Assembly (NCBI RefSeq): GCF_011038785.1
Contig: NZ_JAAKDT010000007.1
Coordinates: 24,679-88,678 of the forward strand
DNA from: Parabacteroides sp. ZJ-118
GTDB lineage: Bacteria; Bacteroidota; Bacteroidia; Bacteroidales; Tannerellaceae
Direction of reading: 5' to 3'
Length of the DNA: 64,000 nucleotides
Part shown: positions 28,236 through 37,426 of the stretch, piece by piece
Position numbering within the stretch: position 1 is the first letter of the stretch
Layout: the number at the start of each line of letters is the position of its first letter
Program-made: the position numbers and the translations under genes
The notes under the pieces: model-generated
What the model was told of the DNA's origin: nothing
The model's database searches: none
The model's input: only the letters and a program-made list of their open reading frames with translations

Positions 28236-29738
28236 ATGTCAGACAGATTATTTATTTTCGACACCACCTTGCGCGATGGTGAGCAGGTTCCGGGATGCCA
28301 GTTGAATACGGTGGAAAAGATTCAGGTGGCCAAGGCGCTGGAACAACTTGGCGTAGATGTGATCGAGGCGGGGTTCCCCGTATCCAGCCCGGGTGATTTC
28401 AAGAGTGTGGTCGAGATCTCGAAGGCCGTGACCTGGCCGACCATCTGCGCCCTGACCCGCGCGGTGGAGAAGGATATCGACGTGGCCGCCGAGGCGTTGA
28501 GATTCGCCAAGCGCGGACGTATCCATACCGGGATCGGCACGTCGGACGCTCATATCCGATACAAGTTCAACACCACGCGGGAGGAGATCGTCGAGCGCGC
28601 GATCGCCGCCACGAAATACGCCAAAAAGTATGTGGAGGAGGTGGAGTTCTACTGCGAGGACGCGGGGCGTACGGATAACGAATACCTGGCCCGCGTCGTG
28701 GAGGCCGTGATCAAGGCCGGGGCTACCGTGGTGAATATACCGGATACGACCGGCTATTGCCTGCCGGATGAGTACGGGGCGAAGATCAGGTACCTGATGG
28801 AACATGTGGAGGGCATACAGAACGCGATCCTCTCCACGCATTGCCACAATGACTTGGGGATGGCTACCGCGAACACCGTACAAGGCGTGCTGAACGGAGC
28901 CCGTCAGGTGGAGGTGACCGTGAACGGCATCGGTGAGCGTGCGGGCAACACCTCCTTGGAAGAGGTCGCCATGGTTTTCAAGAGCCATAAAGAGCGCGGT
29001 ATCACCACCCACATCGCGACGCATAAGATCTATGGCGCGAGCCGCCTGGTCTCCAGCTTGATGAATATGCCGGTACAGCCGAACAAGGCGATTGTCGGGC
29101 GCAACGCGTTCGCTCACTCCTCCGGTATTCACCAAGACGGCGTCTTGAAGGACGCGCGCACCTACGAGATCATCGACCCGAAGGAGGTGGGTATCGACGA
29201 TAGCGCGATCGTGCTGACGGCCCGTAGCGGTCGCGCGGCGTTGAAGCATCGCCTGCATCTCTTGGGCGTGGACCTGGAGCAGGAGAAATTGGATAAGGTG
29301 TACGACGCGTTCCTGAAACTGGCCGACCGGAAGAAAGATATCAATGACGACGACGTGTTGATGTTGGTCGGGAAGGATCGCACGGCCACCCACCGCATCC
29401 AATTGGAATATTTGCAGGTGACCAGCGGCGTCGGCGTACAATCCGTCGCGAGTGTGTGCCTGAATTTGTCGGGCGTGAGAAGGTATGAGGCCGCGGCCGG
29501 CAACGGACCGGTCGACGCGGGCATCAAGGCGGTGAAAAAGGCCATCAGCGACAGCGACATGACGATCCAGGAGTTCCTGATCCAAGCCATCAACAAGGGT
29601 AGCGACGATACGGGCAAGGTACACATGCAGGTCGAGTACAACGGGGCTGTCTATTACGGCTTCTCCGCGAATACCGACATCATCGCCGCCTCCGTGGAGG
29701 CTTTCGTAGACGCTATCAATAAGTTTATCGTAAACTAA
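28236..29738 (+). CDS. leuA: 2-isopropylmalate synthase
   Basis: The 500-residue enzyme condenses 2-oxoisovalerate with acetyl-CoA, the committed step to leucine. The TIM barrel opens [17 protein letters not shown] (catalytic Arg-Asp) and has the metal-binding [16 protein letters not shown] and [13 protein letters not shown]. The C-terminal LeuA dimer/regulatory domain (from about 395, [16 protein letters not shown]) senses leucine in relatives. Bacteria usually have either this type or a shorter form; length is normal. It begins 41 nt after the attenuator. Confidence 0.95.
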   Translation: MSDRLFIFDTTLRDGEQVPGCQLNTVEKIQVAKALEQLGVDVIEAGFPVSSPGDFKSVVEISKAVTWPTICALTRAVEKDIDVAAEALRFAKRGRIHTGIGTSDAHIRYKFNTTREEIVERAIAATKYAKKYVEEVEFYCEDAGRTDNEYLARVVEAVIKAGATVVNIPDTTGYCLPDEYGAKIRYLMEHVEGIQNAILSTHCHNDLGMATANTVQGVLNGARQVEVTVNGIGERAGNTSLEEVAMVFKSHKERGITTHIATHKIYGASRLVSSLMNMPVQPNKAIVGRNAFAHSSGIHQDGVLKDARTYEIIDPKEVGIDDSAIVLTARSGRAALKHRLHLLGVDLEQEKLDKVYDAFLKLADRKKDINDDDVLMLVGKDRTATHRIQLEYLQVTSGVGVQSVASVCLNLSGVRRYEAAAGNGPVDAGIKAVKKAISDSDMTIQEFLIQAINKGSDDTGKVHMQVEYNGAVYYGFSANTDIIAASVEAFVDAINKFIVN

Positions 29739-29753
29739 AACATAGACAAGACC

Positions 29754-31151
29754 ATGAGCAAGACATTATTCGAGAAAATCTGGGACAAACACGTGGTGGA
29801 TACCCTGTCCGACGGGACCATCCAGTTGTATATCGACCGCCTGTATTGTCATGAGGTGACCAGCCCGCAGGCCTTCGCCGGATTGCGCGCGCGGGGCTTG
29901 AGGCCCTTCCGTCCCGGGCAAATCACCTGCGTGCCGGATCACAATATCCCGACCCGGAACCAGGACAAGCCCATCGAGGACCCCGTCTCCAGGAAGCAGG
30001 TGGATACCCTGGAGGAGAACGCGCGCCATTTCGGCCTGGCCTATTACGGCCTTCGGCACCCGAAGAACGGGATCATCCACGTGGTCGGCCCGGAGACCGG
30101 CCTGACGCGGCCGGGCATGACGATCGTTTGCGGCGACTCCCATACCTCCACGCACGGCGCCATGGGCGCCATCGCCTTCGGCATCGGCACGAGCGAGGTG
30201 GAGATGACCTTGGCGACCCAATGCATCCTGCAACGTAAGCCGAAGACGATGCGTATCACGATCGATGGCGTACGCGGGCCCGGGGTCACGGCGAAGGACA
30301 TCGCCCTCTACATCATCCGTGAGATGACGACCGGTGGCGCCACGGGCTATTTCGTGGAGTATGCCGGCGAGGCGATCCGCCATACGACCCTGGAGGAGCG
30401 GCTGACGATCTGCAACCTCTCGATCGAGATGGGCGCCCGCGGCGGTATGATCGCCCCGGACGAGGTGACCTTCGCGTACCTGAAAGACCGCGAGTTCGCC
30501 CCGAGAGGCGAGGAATGGGAGCGGAAGGTGAGCGAGTGGCGCCGGTTGTATAGCGATCCGGACGCGACCTTCGACAAGGAGATCGCTTTCCGCGCCGAGG
30601 ATATCGAACCGATGGTTACCTACGGGACGAACCCGGGCATGGGTATCGGCATCCGCGAGAGGATCCCCTCGTTGGAGAGCCTGCCCGAGGCCGGCCGGAT
30701 CTCCTTTCAGAAGTCGTTGGATTATATGGGCTTCAAGGCCGGCGAGCCGCTGTTGGGCAAGCGGGTGGATTATGTCTTTTTAGGCAGCTGCACGAATGGC
30801 CGCGTCGAGGATTTCCGCGCCTTCGCCGCCTTGGTGAGGGGGAAGAAGAAAGCGGAGGGGGTGACGGCTTGGCTGGTTCCCGGCAGCTGGCAGGTGGAGC
30901 GGGCGATCCGCGCCGAGGGGATCGACCGGGTCTTGGCCGAGGCCGGCTTCGCGCTGCGCCAGCCGGGATGTTCCGCTTGCCTGGCGATGAATGAGGACAA
31001 GATCCCGGCCGGCAAATACGCGGTCTCTACCTCCAACCGTAACTTCGAGGGCCGCCAGGGGCCGGGCGCCCGGACGATCCTGGCGGGACCGCTGGTGGCC
31101 GCCGCCGCCGCCGTGACCGGCAGGATCACCGACCCGAGAGAACTGATGTAA
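29754..31151 (+). CDS. leuC: 3-isopropylmalate dehydratase, large subunit
   Basis: The 465-residue aconitase-family subunit binds the [4Fe-4S] cluster that isomerises 2- to 3-isopropylmalate. Cluster cysteines are in [12 protein letters not shown] and [11 protein letters not shown], with a third in the early [21 protein letters not shown]. Substrate loops such as [15 protein letters not shown] are intact. It starts 15 nt after leuA and works as a heterodimer with LeuD. The same pair can hydrate citraconate on the citramalate route to isoleucine. Confidence 0.96.
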   Translation: MSKTLFEKIWDKHVVDTLSDGTIQLYIDRLYCHEVTSPQAFAGLRARGLRPFRPGQITCVPDHNIPTRNQDKPIEDPVSRKQVDTLEENARHFGLAYYGLRHPKNGIIHVVGPETGLTRPGMTIVCGDSHTSTHGAMGAIAFGIGTSEVEMTLATQCILQRKPKTMRITIDGVRGPGVTAKDIALYIIREMTTGGATGYFVEYAGEAIRHTTLEERLTICNLSIEMGARGGMIAPDEVTFAYLKDREFAPRGEEWERKVSEWRRLYSDPDATFDKEIAFRAEDIEPMVTYGTNPGMGIGIRERIPSLESLPEAGRISFQKSLDYMGFKAGEPLLGKRVDYVFLGSCTNGRVEDFRAFAALVRGKKKAEGVTAWLVPGSWQVERAIRAEGIDRVLAEAGFALRQPGCSACLAMNEDKIPAGKYAVSTSNRNFEGRQGPGARTILAGPLVAAAAAVTGRITDPRELM

Positions 31152-31178
31152 AGAAGAACCTGATAAAAATAGCATACG

Positions 31179-31772
31179 ATGAAAACAAAATTCAACAGCA
31201 TCACGAGCACTTGCGTGCCGCTTCCACTCGAGAACGTGGATACCGACCAGATCATCCCGGCGCGCTTCCTGAAGGCGACCACCCGCGAGGGCTTCGGCGA
31301 GCACCTGTTCCGGGATTGGCGATACGACAAGGAGGGGAACCCGATCGAATCGTTCGTCTTGAACGATCCTACGTATGGCGGGCAGATCCTGGTGGCGGGA
31401 AAGAACTTCGGCTCCGGCTCGAGCCGCGAGCACGCGGCCTGGGCGATCGCCGATTACGGTTTCCGCGTGGTGGTCTCCAGCTTCTTCGCCGATATCCATA
31501 AAAGCAACGAGCTGAACAACTTCGTGCTGCCGGTTGTCGTCACGGAGGCCTTCCTCGCCGAGTTGTTCGATTCGATCGCCCGCGACCCGAAAACGGAGAT
31601 CGAGGTAGATCTGCCGGCGCAGACGATCACGAACAAGGCCACGGGCAAGAGCGAGCGTTTCGAGATCGACGCCTACAAGAAGGATTGCCTGATCAACGGG
31701 CTGGACGATATAGACTATTTGTTGGCGAACCAATCAAAAATCGAGGCCTTCGAGGCCGCGCGCGAGGTATGA
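31179..31772 (+). CDS. leuD: 3-isopropylmalate dehydratase, small subunit
   Basis: The 197-residue swivel-domain subunit completes the LeuCD isomerase. Motifs are PLPLENVDTDQIIPARFLK at the N-terminus and GKNFGSGSSREHAAWAIADYGF, the substrate-binding loop. Length is that of bacterial LeuD. Its stop TGA (31770-31772) overlaps the next start ATG (31769-31771), so the next gene is translationally coupled to it. Confidence 0.96.
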   Translation: MKTKFNSITSTCVPLPLENVDTDQIIPARFLKATTREGFGEHLFRDWRYDKEGNPIESFVLNDPTYGGQILVAGKNFGSGSSREHAAWAIADYGFRVVVSSFFADIHKSNELNNFVLPVVVTEAFLAELFDSIARDPKTEIEVDLPAQTITNKATGKSERFEIDAYKKDCLINGLDDIDYLLANQSKIEAFEAAREV

Positions 31773-33283
31773 TAGAGATCATGGATACCACCCTGAGGGA
31801 TGGGGAGCAGACCTCGGGCGTCTCTTTCTCCGCGCACGAGAAGCTGGGCATCGCGCGGGTGCTGCTGAACGACGTGGGGGTGAACCGGGTGGAGATCGCC
31901 TCCGCCCGCGTGTCGGACGGGGAGTTCGAGGCCGTGAGGCGCGTGGCCGCCTGGGCCGCCCACTCCGGGAACCTGGAGAAATTGGAGGTCTTGGGCTTCG
32001 TGGACGGCACGGTCTCGCTCGACTGGATCGAGGCCGCCGGCTGCCGTGTCGTGAACCTGCTCTGCAAGGGCTCTTACAAGCATGTCACCGAACAGCTCCG
32101 CAAGACGCCCGAGCAGCACGCGGAGGACATCCGCGCGGTCGTGCTGGAGGCGGAGCGGCGGAAGATCGACGCGAATATCTACCTGGAGGATTGGTCGAAC
32201 GGGATCAAGGACTCGCCGGACTACGTCTTCCGGATGATCGACGCGCTGCGCGGGCTTCCGATCCGCCGCCTCATGCTTCCGGATACCCTGGGTGTCTTGA
32301 ATCCCGGGAATACCTATCAGTATTGCAAGCTGATGGTAGACCGCTACCCGGACTTGCGCTTCGACTTCCACGCGCACAACGACTACGACCTCGCTGTCGC
32401 GAACGTCTATTCCGCCATCCGCGCCGGTATCCGGGGCGTCCATACGACCGTGAACGGCCTGGGCGAGCGCGCGGGCAACGCGCCCTTGAGCAGCGTGCTG
32501 GCCGTGATCAAGGACCAGCTGGGCGAGCGGACGAGCCTGCGGGAGGAGAAGATCAACAAGGCCAGCCGACTGGTGGAGACCTATTCGGGGGTGCATATCC
32601 CGCCCAACAAGCCGATTATCGGAGAGCATGTGTTCACGCAATGCGCCGGCGTGCATGCCGACGGCGACAGCAAGAACAACCTCTATTGCAACGACCTGCT
32701 CCCCGAGCGCTTCGGCCGGGTGCGGGAGTATGCCCTGGGCAAGACCTCCGGGAAGGCGAATATCCGCAAGAACCTGGAGGCGCTCGGCATCGACATGGAC
32801 GAGGCCTCGATGCGCAAGGTCACGGAGCGGATCATCGAGCTGGGGGATAAGAAGGAGGTGGTTACCCCGGAGGATCTCCCCTACATCATCAGCGACGTGC
32901 TCCACCATGACAACGCGCGGGAGAACCAGAAGATCCGGCTCCTGAACTACTCCCTGTCGCTGGCCCAGGGGCTGAGGCCGGTGGCCGCCCTGAAGATCGA
33001 GATCCATGGCGAGGCGTACGAGGAATCGGCCTCCGGCGACGGGCAGTACGACGCGTTCGTCCGCGCCCTGCGCCGGATCTACTCCCGCCTGAACCGCCCC
33101 TTCCCGATGCTGACGAACTATTCGGTCTCCATCCCGCCGGGAGGACGTACCGACGCGTTCGTGCAGACGGTCATCAGCTGGAATTACGCCGGGGTCGACT
33201 TCAAGACCCGCGGCCTGGACGCCGACCAGACCGAGGCCGCCATCCAGGCGACCCTGAAGATGCTGAACAAGATAGAGGATTGA
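31769..33283 (+). CDS. cimA: Probable (R)-citramalate synthase (LeuA-like)
   Basis: The 504-residue protein starts [20 protein letters not shown] in an ATGA overlap with leuD. It has the LeuA barrel (FHAHNDYDLAVAN metal site) and a C-terminal regulatory domain. Many segments match my memory of Leptospira citramalate synthase: VEIASARVS, YLEDWSNG, DTLGVLNPG, FTQCAGVHADGDSKNNLY, LPERFGR. The pyruvate-pocket residues described there (Leu81, Leu104, Tyr144) fall on Leu75, Leu98 and Tyr138 with a constant offset of six. With LeuBCD it would give 2-oxobutyrate for isoleucine. Automatic annotation would call it 2-isopropylmalate synthase. Confidence 0.78.
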   Translation: MIEIMDTTLRDGEQTSGVSFSAHEKLGIARVLLNDVGVNRVEIASARVSDGEFEAVRRVAAWAAHSGNLEKLEVLGFVDGTVSLDWIEAAGCRVVNLLCKGSYKHVTEQLRKTPEQHAEDIRAVVLEAERRKIDANIYLEDWSNGIKDSPDYVFRMIDALRGLPIRRLMLPDTLGVLNPGNTYQYCKLMVDRYPDLRFDFHAHNDYDLAVANVYSAIRAGIRGVHTTVNGLGERAGNAPLSSVLAVIKDQLGERTSLREEKINKASRLVETYSGVHIPPNKPIIGEHVFTQCAGVHADGDSKNNLYCNDLLPERFGRVREYALGKTSGKANIRKNLEALGIDMDEASMRKVTERIIELGDKKEVVTPEDLPYIISDVLHHDNARENQKIRLLNYSLSLAQGLRPVAALKIEIHGEAYEESASGDGQYDAFVRALRRIYSRLNRPFPMLTNYSVSIPPGGRTDAFVQTVISWNYAGVDFKTRGLDADQTEAAIQATLKMLNKIED

Positions 33284-33309
33284 TAACTTATAATTAATAA
33301 ACCATTACG

Positions 33310-34371
33310 ATGAGACTGAATATAGCTGTACTTCCCGGAGACGGGATCGGGCCGGAGATCTCCGCGCGAGGCGTGGAGGTGATGCGTGCCGTTTGTGAGA
33401 AATTCGGGCACGAGGCCCGCTACGCGTATGCCCTTTGCGGCGCTGACGCGATCGACCGGGTGGGCGATCCCTTCCCGGAGGAGACCTACCGGATCTGCCG
33501 CGAGGCCGACGCCGTCCTTTTCTCGGCCGTGGGCGACCCGAGGTTCGACAACGACCCGACGGCGAAGGTGCGCCCCGAGCAGGGCCTTCTGGCGATGCGC
33601 AAGCGGTTGGGCCTGTTCGCCAACATCCGCCCGGTGCAGACCTTCAAATGCCTGTTGCACAAATCGCCCCTGCGCGCGGAATTGGTGGACGGCGCGGACT
33701 TCCTGTGCATCCGCGAGCTGACCGGCGGCATGTATTTCGGCGAGAAATACCAAGACAACGACACGGCCTACGACACCAACCGCTACACCCGCCCGGAGAT
33801 CGAGCGGATCCTGAAAGTGGGCTTCGCGTACGCGATGCGGCGGAAGAGGCACCTGACGGTGGTCGACAAGGCGAACGTGCTGGCCTCCTCCCGCCTCTGG
33901 CGACAGATCGCCCGGGAGATGGCGCCCGCCTACCCGGAGGTGACGACCGATTACATGTACGTGGACAACGCCGCCATGCGCATGATCCAGGAGCCGCGGT
34001 TCTTCGACGTGCTGGTGACCGAGAACACCTTTGGCGATATCCTGACGGACGAGGGCTCCTGCATCAGCGGCTCCATGGGCCTGCTGCCTTCCGCCTCCAC
34101 CGGCGAGGGCACGCCGGTCTTCGAGCCGATCCACGGCTCCTGGCCGCAGGCGAAGGGGCTGAACATCGCGAATCCCTTGGCGCAGATCCTTTCCGTGGCG
34201 ATGTTGTTCGAGCATTTCGGCCTCGGGGAGGAGGGGGCCTTGATCCGCGAGGCGGTGGACGCCTCCCTCGACGCGAAGGTCCGCACGCCGGAGATCCAGG
34301 TGGAGGGCGGCGCGCGCTACGGCACAAAAGAGGTAGGCGACTGGATTACCGCCTACATCGCCGCGAAATAA
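33310..34371 (+). CDS. leuB: 3-isopropylmalate dehydrogenase
   Basis: The 353-residue NAD-dependent enzyme oxidises and decarboxylates 3-isopropylmalate, and in the citramalate route 3-methylmalate. Motifs are [37 protein letters not shown], the Lys-containing [26 protein letters not shown] with the metal-binding Asp, and PVFEPIHGS near the NAD site. It is the last gene of the leu operon and is followed by the 41-bp tandem array. Confidence 0.95.
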   Translation: MRLNIAVLPGDGIGPEISARGVEVMRAVCEKFGHEARYAYALCGADAIDRVGDPFPEETYRICREADAVLFSAVGDPRFDNDPTAKVRPEQGLLAMRKRLGLFANIRPVQTFKCLLHKSPLRAELVDGADFLCIRELTGGMYFGEKYQDNDTAYDTNRYTRPEIERILKVGFAYAMRRKRHLTVVDKANVLASSRLWRQIAREMAPAYPEVTTDYMYVDNAAMRMIQEPRFFDVLVTENTFGDILTDEGSCISGSMGLLPSASTGEGTPVFEPIHGSWPQAKGLNIANPLAQILSVAMLFEHFGLGEEGALIREAVDASLDAKVRTPEIQVEGGARYGTKEVGDWITAYIAAK

Positions 34372-34378
34372 CCGCCGC

Positions 34379-34624
34379 CGGACGGCGGAGCGACAGGAAA
34401 AGCGCTTTTCTCCCCTCAGCGGACGGCGGAGCGACAGGAAAAGTACTTTTCTTCCCTCAGCGGACGGCGGAGCGACAGGAAAAGTGCTTTTCTTCCCTCA
34501 GCGGACGGCGGAGCGACAGGAAAAGTGCTTTTCTTCCCTCAGCGGACGGCGGAGCGACAGGAAAAGTGCTTTTCTTCCCTCAGCGGACGGCGGAACGACA
34601 GGAAAAGTACTTTTCCTCTTTCAG
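34379..34624. repeat. Six-unit 41-bp tandem array
   Basis: Units start at 34379, 34420, 34461, 34502, 34543 and 34584, then a partial seventh from 34625. Each begins CGGACGGCGGAGCGACAG and contains the palindrome-like GAAAAGTACTTTTC (or GTGC in place of GTAC). Units 3-5 are essentially identical; the first and last differ at a few bases. It fills the gap between leuB and the convergent TPR gene. Because 41 is not a multiple of three, the long frames running through it are not genes. Confidence 0.92.
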
Positions 34625-34645
34625 CGGAGCGGCGGGAGCCGTTTC

Positions 34646-35467
34646 TCAAAGCGCCATCTTCATCAACTCGTCGATAACCGCCGGATCATACCCCATCGCC
34701 TCGGCTTTCTTGAAATCCAGGGCGGCCGACGCCTTCTCGTATTGGGCGAGCTTCACCTTGCCCCGCAAGACGTACAAGTCGGCGGTCGGGGTGCTCTCCG
34801 CGAAAACCCGGTTGATGTCGGCCATGGCCCGCGCGTTCTTGCCCATCATGAAGTAGAGGTCGGCGCGGCCCTCGTACAGGCTCCACGCGCGGGGCATCTC
34901 GTCGATCAGGTAGTTGAAGATGCGCTCGCTCTCCGCGTAATTGCCCCGCAGCTTCTCGAGGATGGCGTGCCCCAGGCGTCCTTTCACGGACCGCTCGTTG
35001 ACCGCCAGGATCGCGTCGAGGTCCCGCTCGGCCGACAGGTAATCCTTCCGCCGCAGGTGAAGCATCGCCCGGCAATACAACGCCTCCTGGTGATGGGGGT
35101 TCAAGAGGAGCAGGGCGTTGTAGTCGCTCGTCGCCTTCTCGATCTCGCCCATCTCCGCGTACAGGCTGGCGCGGTTCTCCAGGATGACCTCGTTGTCCGG
35201 ATGGCGGCTCAGGGCGGCGGTATAGGAGAGGAGGGCCTCCTCCCGTTTCCCCTGCCGGCGCTGTATCGTCCCGAGGTTCATCAGCAGGGCGTAGTTGTGG
35301 GGGTTGCCCGGCTCGAGGCGCAGGGCGGCCCGGAGGCTCTCCTCGGCGGAGAGCAGGTCGTTCTTGTCCAGGAAGTCAAAGCTCTTCTCGACAAATCGCG
35401 CGTAGGTCTGCGCGCGGCCGGCGGCGGCCGAAAGGAAAAGGGCGGCGAGTATCGCGAGGATTTTCAT
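34646..35467 (-). CDS. Secreted tetratricopeptide-repeat protein
   Basis: The 273-residue protein starts MKILAILAALFLSAAAGRAQ, a signal peptide cut after about residue 20. The frame is open to 35533, but that start lacks a signal. About six TPR units follow (for example SAEESLRAALRLEPGNPHNY, EALLSYTAALSRHPDNEVIL, KATSDYNALLLLNPHHQEAL). It is a periplasmic scaffold for protein-protein contact; the partner is unknown. It ends just after the tandem array and is divergent from the mscS gene. Confidence 0.85.
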   Translation of the reverse strand: MKILAILAALFLSAAAGRAQTYARFVEKSFDFLDKNDLLSAEESLRAALRLEPGNPHNYALLMNLGTIQRRQGKREEALLSYTAALSRHPDNEVILENRASLYAEMGEIEKATSDYNALLLLNPHHQEALYCRAMLHLRRKDYLSAERDLDAILAVNERSVKGRLGHAILEKLRGNYAESERIFNYLIDEMPRAWSLYEGRADLYFMMGKNARAMADINRVFAESTPTADLYVLRGKVKLAQYEKASAALDFKKAEAMGYDPAVIDELMKMAL

Positions 35468-35630
35468 GCTGTCGTATACGTTAAACCTGTTCGTTGATGG
35501 CCGCGAAGCTACATATTTATTTCCTGATTTCACCGGATTGAAAAAACTTTATACCTTTGCTACACTTTCCGGTACCCGCGGGAGGAGCGGGACGCGATAC
35601 GAATCATTACTAACTTAAAATAAAACAGAT

Positions 35631-36470
35631 ATGGTATTATTAGCAGCTGTGGAAGCAAGTTCCAGATTGGAGGAGGCGATCCGATCCTTGATCGAGCAAG
35701 GCTCCCAATTGGGCTTCACGATCGTGAAGGCCCTTCTTGTCTTTTTAGTGGGACGGTTGGTCATCAACTTACTGAACAAACTGGTCCGGAAGATATTGAG
35801 CAAACGGGATATCGATCCCTCTGTCAAGACCTTCGCCGGCAGCCTGGTGAATGTCAGCCTGACCATCCTGTTGATCATCTCCGTGGTAGGGGCGTTGGGC
35901 GTCCAGACCGCGTCGTTCGCCGCCCTGTTGGCCTCCGCCGGCGTCGCTGTCGGCATGGCGTTGAGCGGTAACCTGTCGAACTTCGCCGGCGGGTTGATCA
36001 TCCTTCTTTTCAAGCCCTACAAGGTGGGCGATTACATCGAGGCGCAGGGCGTCGGGGGGATCGTGAAAGAGGTCCAGATGTTCCACACCGTGTTGGATAC
36101 GCTCGACAACAAGGCGGTCTACATCCCGAACGGCGCCTTGAGCAGCGGCGTCGTGACGAATTTCAGCAACCGCCCGACCCGCCGCGTCGACTGGACGTTC
36201 GGCGTGAGATACGGAAGCGATTACGAGCAGGTAAAGCAGGTGATCGCGTCCGTGCTGGCGAAAGATGCCCGCGTCTTGTCCGAGCCGGCCGCTCCCTTCA
36301 TCGCCCTGACCTCCTTGGCGGACGGCAGCGTGAGCGTGGTGGTACGCGCGTGGGTCAACAGCCCCGACTATTGGGATGTCTATTTCGATACGAACAAACA
36401 CATCTACGAGGCCTTCAACGCGGCCGGGATCGAGTGCTCGTTCCCGCAGCTGATCGTACGTCAGGCGTAG
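35631..36470 (+). CDS. Small-conductance mechanosensitive channel, MscS family
   Basis: The 279-residue protein matches E. coli MscS in length. Three membrane segments lie at about 27-48, 70-90 and 94-120. The third, pore-lining one is Ala/Gly-rich (FAALLASAGVAVGMALSGNLSNF). Next is the cytosolic beta domain (FKPYKVGDYIEAQGVGGIVKEV, YIPNGALSSGVVTNFSNRPTRRVDWTFGVRY). It opens on osmotic downshock in the inner membrane. A TACCTTTG promoter box lies at 35552-35559. Confidence 0.93.
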   Translation: MVLLAAVEASSRLEEAIRSLIEQGSQLGFTIVKALLVFLVGRLVINLLNKLVRKILSKRDIDPSVKTFAGSLVNVSLTILLIISVVGALGVQTASFAALLASAGVAVGMALSGNLSNFAGGLIILLFKPYKVGDYIEAQGVGGIVKEVQMFHTVLDTLDNKAVYIPNGALSSGVVTNFSNRPTRRVDWTFGVRYGSDYEQVKQVIASVLAKDARVLSEPAAPFIALTSLADGSVSVVVRAWVNSPDYWDVYFDTNKHIYEAFNAAGIECSFPQLIVRQA

Positions 36471-36488
36471 GATCGAGGTCGCGCGCGC

Positions 36489-36512
36489 AGACGCCGCCGA
36501 CAAGCGGCGTCT
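36489..36512. terminator. Bidirectional terminator hairpin
   Basis: AGACGCCGC (36489-36497), loop CGACAA, GCGGCGTCT (36504-36512): a perfect 9-bp stem between the convergent mscS gene and the lipoprotein gene. The minus-strand gene stops at 36513, directly beside it. Confidence 0.65.
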
Positions 36513-37337
36513 CTACTCCTCCAGTTTCTGCCTCAGGTAGGCGATCTTCTTCTCCGATTTCTCTTTCAAGCTCCTCATGCGCCGGATATCGCTCAACACG
36601 GTGGCGAGGTTGAAGGTGGCGACGACCGCCCGCTTGTCCGCGTCCGCCATGTACAGGCTGTAGGGCTTGCCCCCCGTGTATTCCACCCGGATCCGCTCCT
36701 TCCCGTTGTCGTAGATGAACTTGACGGCATCCACGCAGTGCTCCCCCTTGTAGGTCACCACCTCCGTGGTGCTTCCCATGTCCCGGAAGCGGTAATTCAG
36801 CCCGCCGTCGTACGGGATGGAGGCGGTCTCGGCGAATTGGCCGTCCCGCAGGCTCAGCCGGATGCCCGTATGCGCGATGGGGCGCCCGCCGTAGTAGACG
36901 CTGGCCAGGTACATCTCGCCCTCCTCGCTCGCGCCGCAACGCACGTAGCAACGCTGCACGTTGCGCTCGATCGTCTGCTGCTTCCAGATGTAATGGCCGA
37001 TCTCCTCGTAGGCGGAATCCCTCTCGAGGACGAAGCCTTTCCTCAACCCCTCCGCCTCCTCCAGCTTGACGGGGAGCAGGCTGTCGCAGAAAGCGATGTT
37101 GCGCTCCGCCTCCTTTATCTCCACCTGGCGCATAAGCGTCAATCCCTGCCTCAGCACCCTCACCTCCCGGGGATAGAGCGCCCGGAGGCTGTCTATCTCG
37201 TTCTTCGCCCCGAAGAACTCGTCCCTCTCGTACATGGCCCGGGCCTTGTCCAAGCGGGCCCGGGCCGCCTTCTCGTCGCCGCCGCAGCCCGTCAAGAGAA
37301 GGGCCAGGAGCGTCACGCAGATCGCTGACTTTTTCAT
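36513..37337 (-). CDS. Lipoprotein of unknown function
   Basis: The 274-residue protein starts MKKSAICVTLLALLLTGCGG, a lipobox with Cys18. A coiled-coil stretch (about 22-105, ARARLDKARAMYERDEFFG; VEIKEAERNIAFCDS) precedes a beta-rich domain (EMYLASVYYGGRPIAHTGIR, YRFRDMGSTTEVVTYKGEHC). A second coiled coil at the C-terminus ends EKKIAYLRQKLEE. I know it only as a conserved Bacteroidales lipoprotein type. It is divergent from the CCA-adding enzyme gene. Confidence 0.75.
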   Translation of the reverse strand: MKKSAICVTLLALLLTGCGGDEKAARARLDKARAMYERDEFFGAKNEIDSLRALYPREVRVLRQGLTLMRQVEIKEAERNIAFCDSLLPVKLEEAEGLRKGFVLERDSAYEEIGHYIWKQQTIERNVQRCYVRCGASEEGEMYLASVYYGGRPIAHTGIRLSLRDGQFAETASIPYDGGLNYRFRDMGSTTEVVTYKGEHCVDAVKFIYDNGKERIRVEYTGGKPYSLYMADADKRAVVATFNLATVLSDIRRMRSLKEKSEKKIAYLRQKLEE

Positions 37338-37426
37338 ATCTTTCTCGTTCTATGTGTTTGATGCCGCGAAAGTACATGAAATTTGATTATATTCGCGCTC
37401 TTTGTTGGAATTGGACTACACAAATT

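Noticed and set aside
28248..33007. Long minus-strand frames opposite leuA and the citramalate synthase gene
   Set aside because: High GC at third positions keeps the antisense frame open; the sense strands encode full-length LeuA-type enzymes.
34379..34624. CRISPR array
   Set aside because: Units are directly contiguous with no unique spacers, and no cas gene is present.
33648..35497. Plus-strand frames through leuB, the 41-bp array and the TPR gene
   Set aside because: They change meaning at each 41-bp unit because 41 is not a multiple of three, and they oppose a clear TPR protein.
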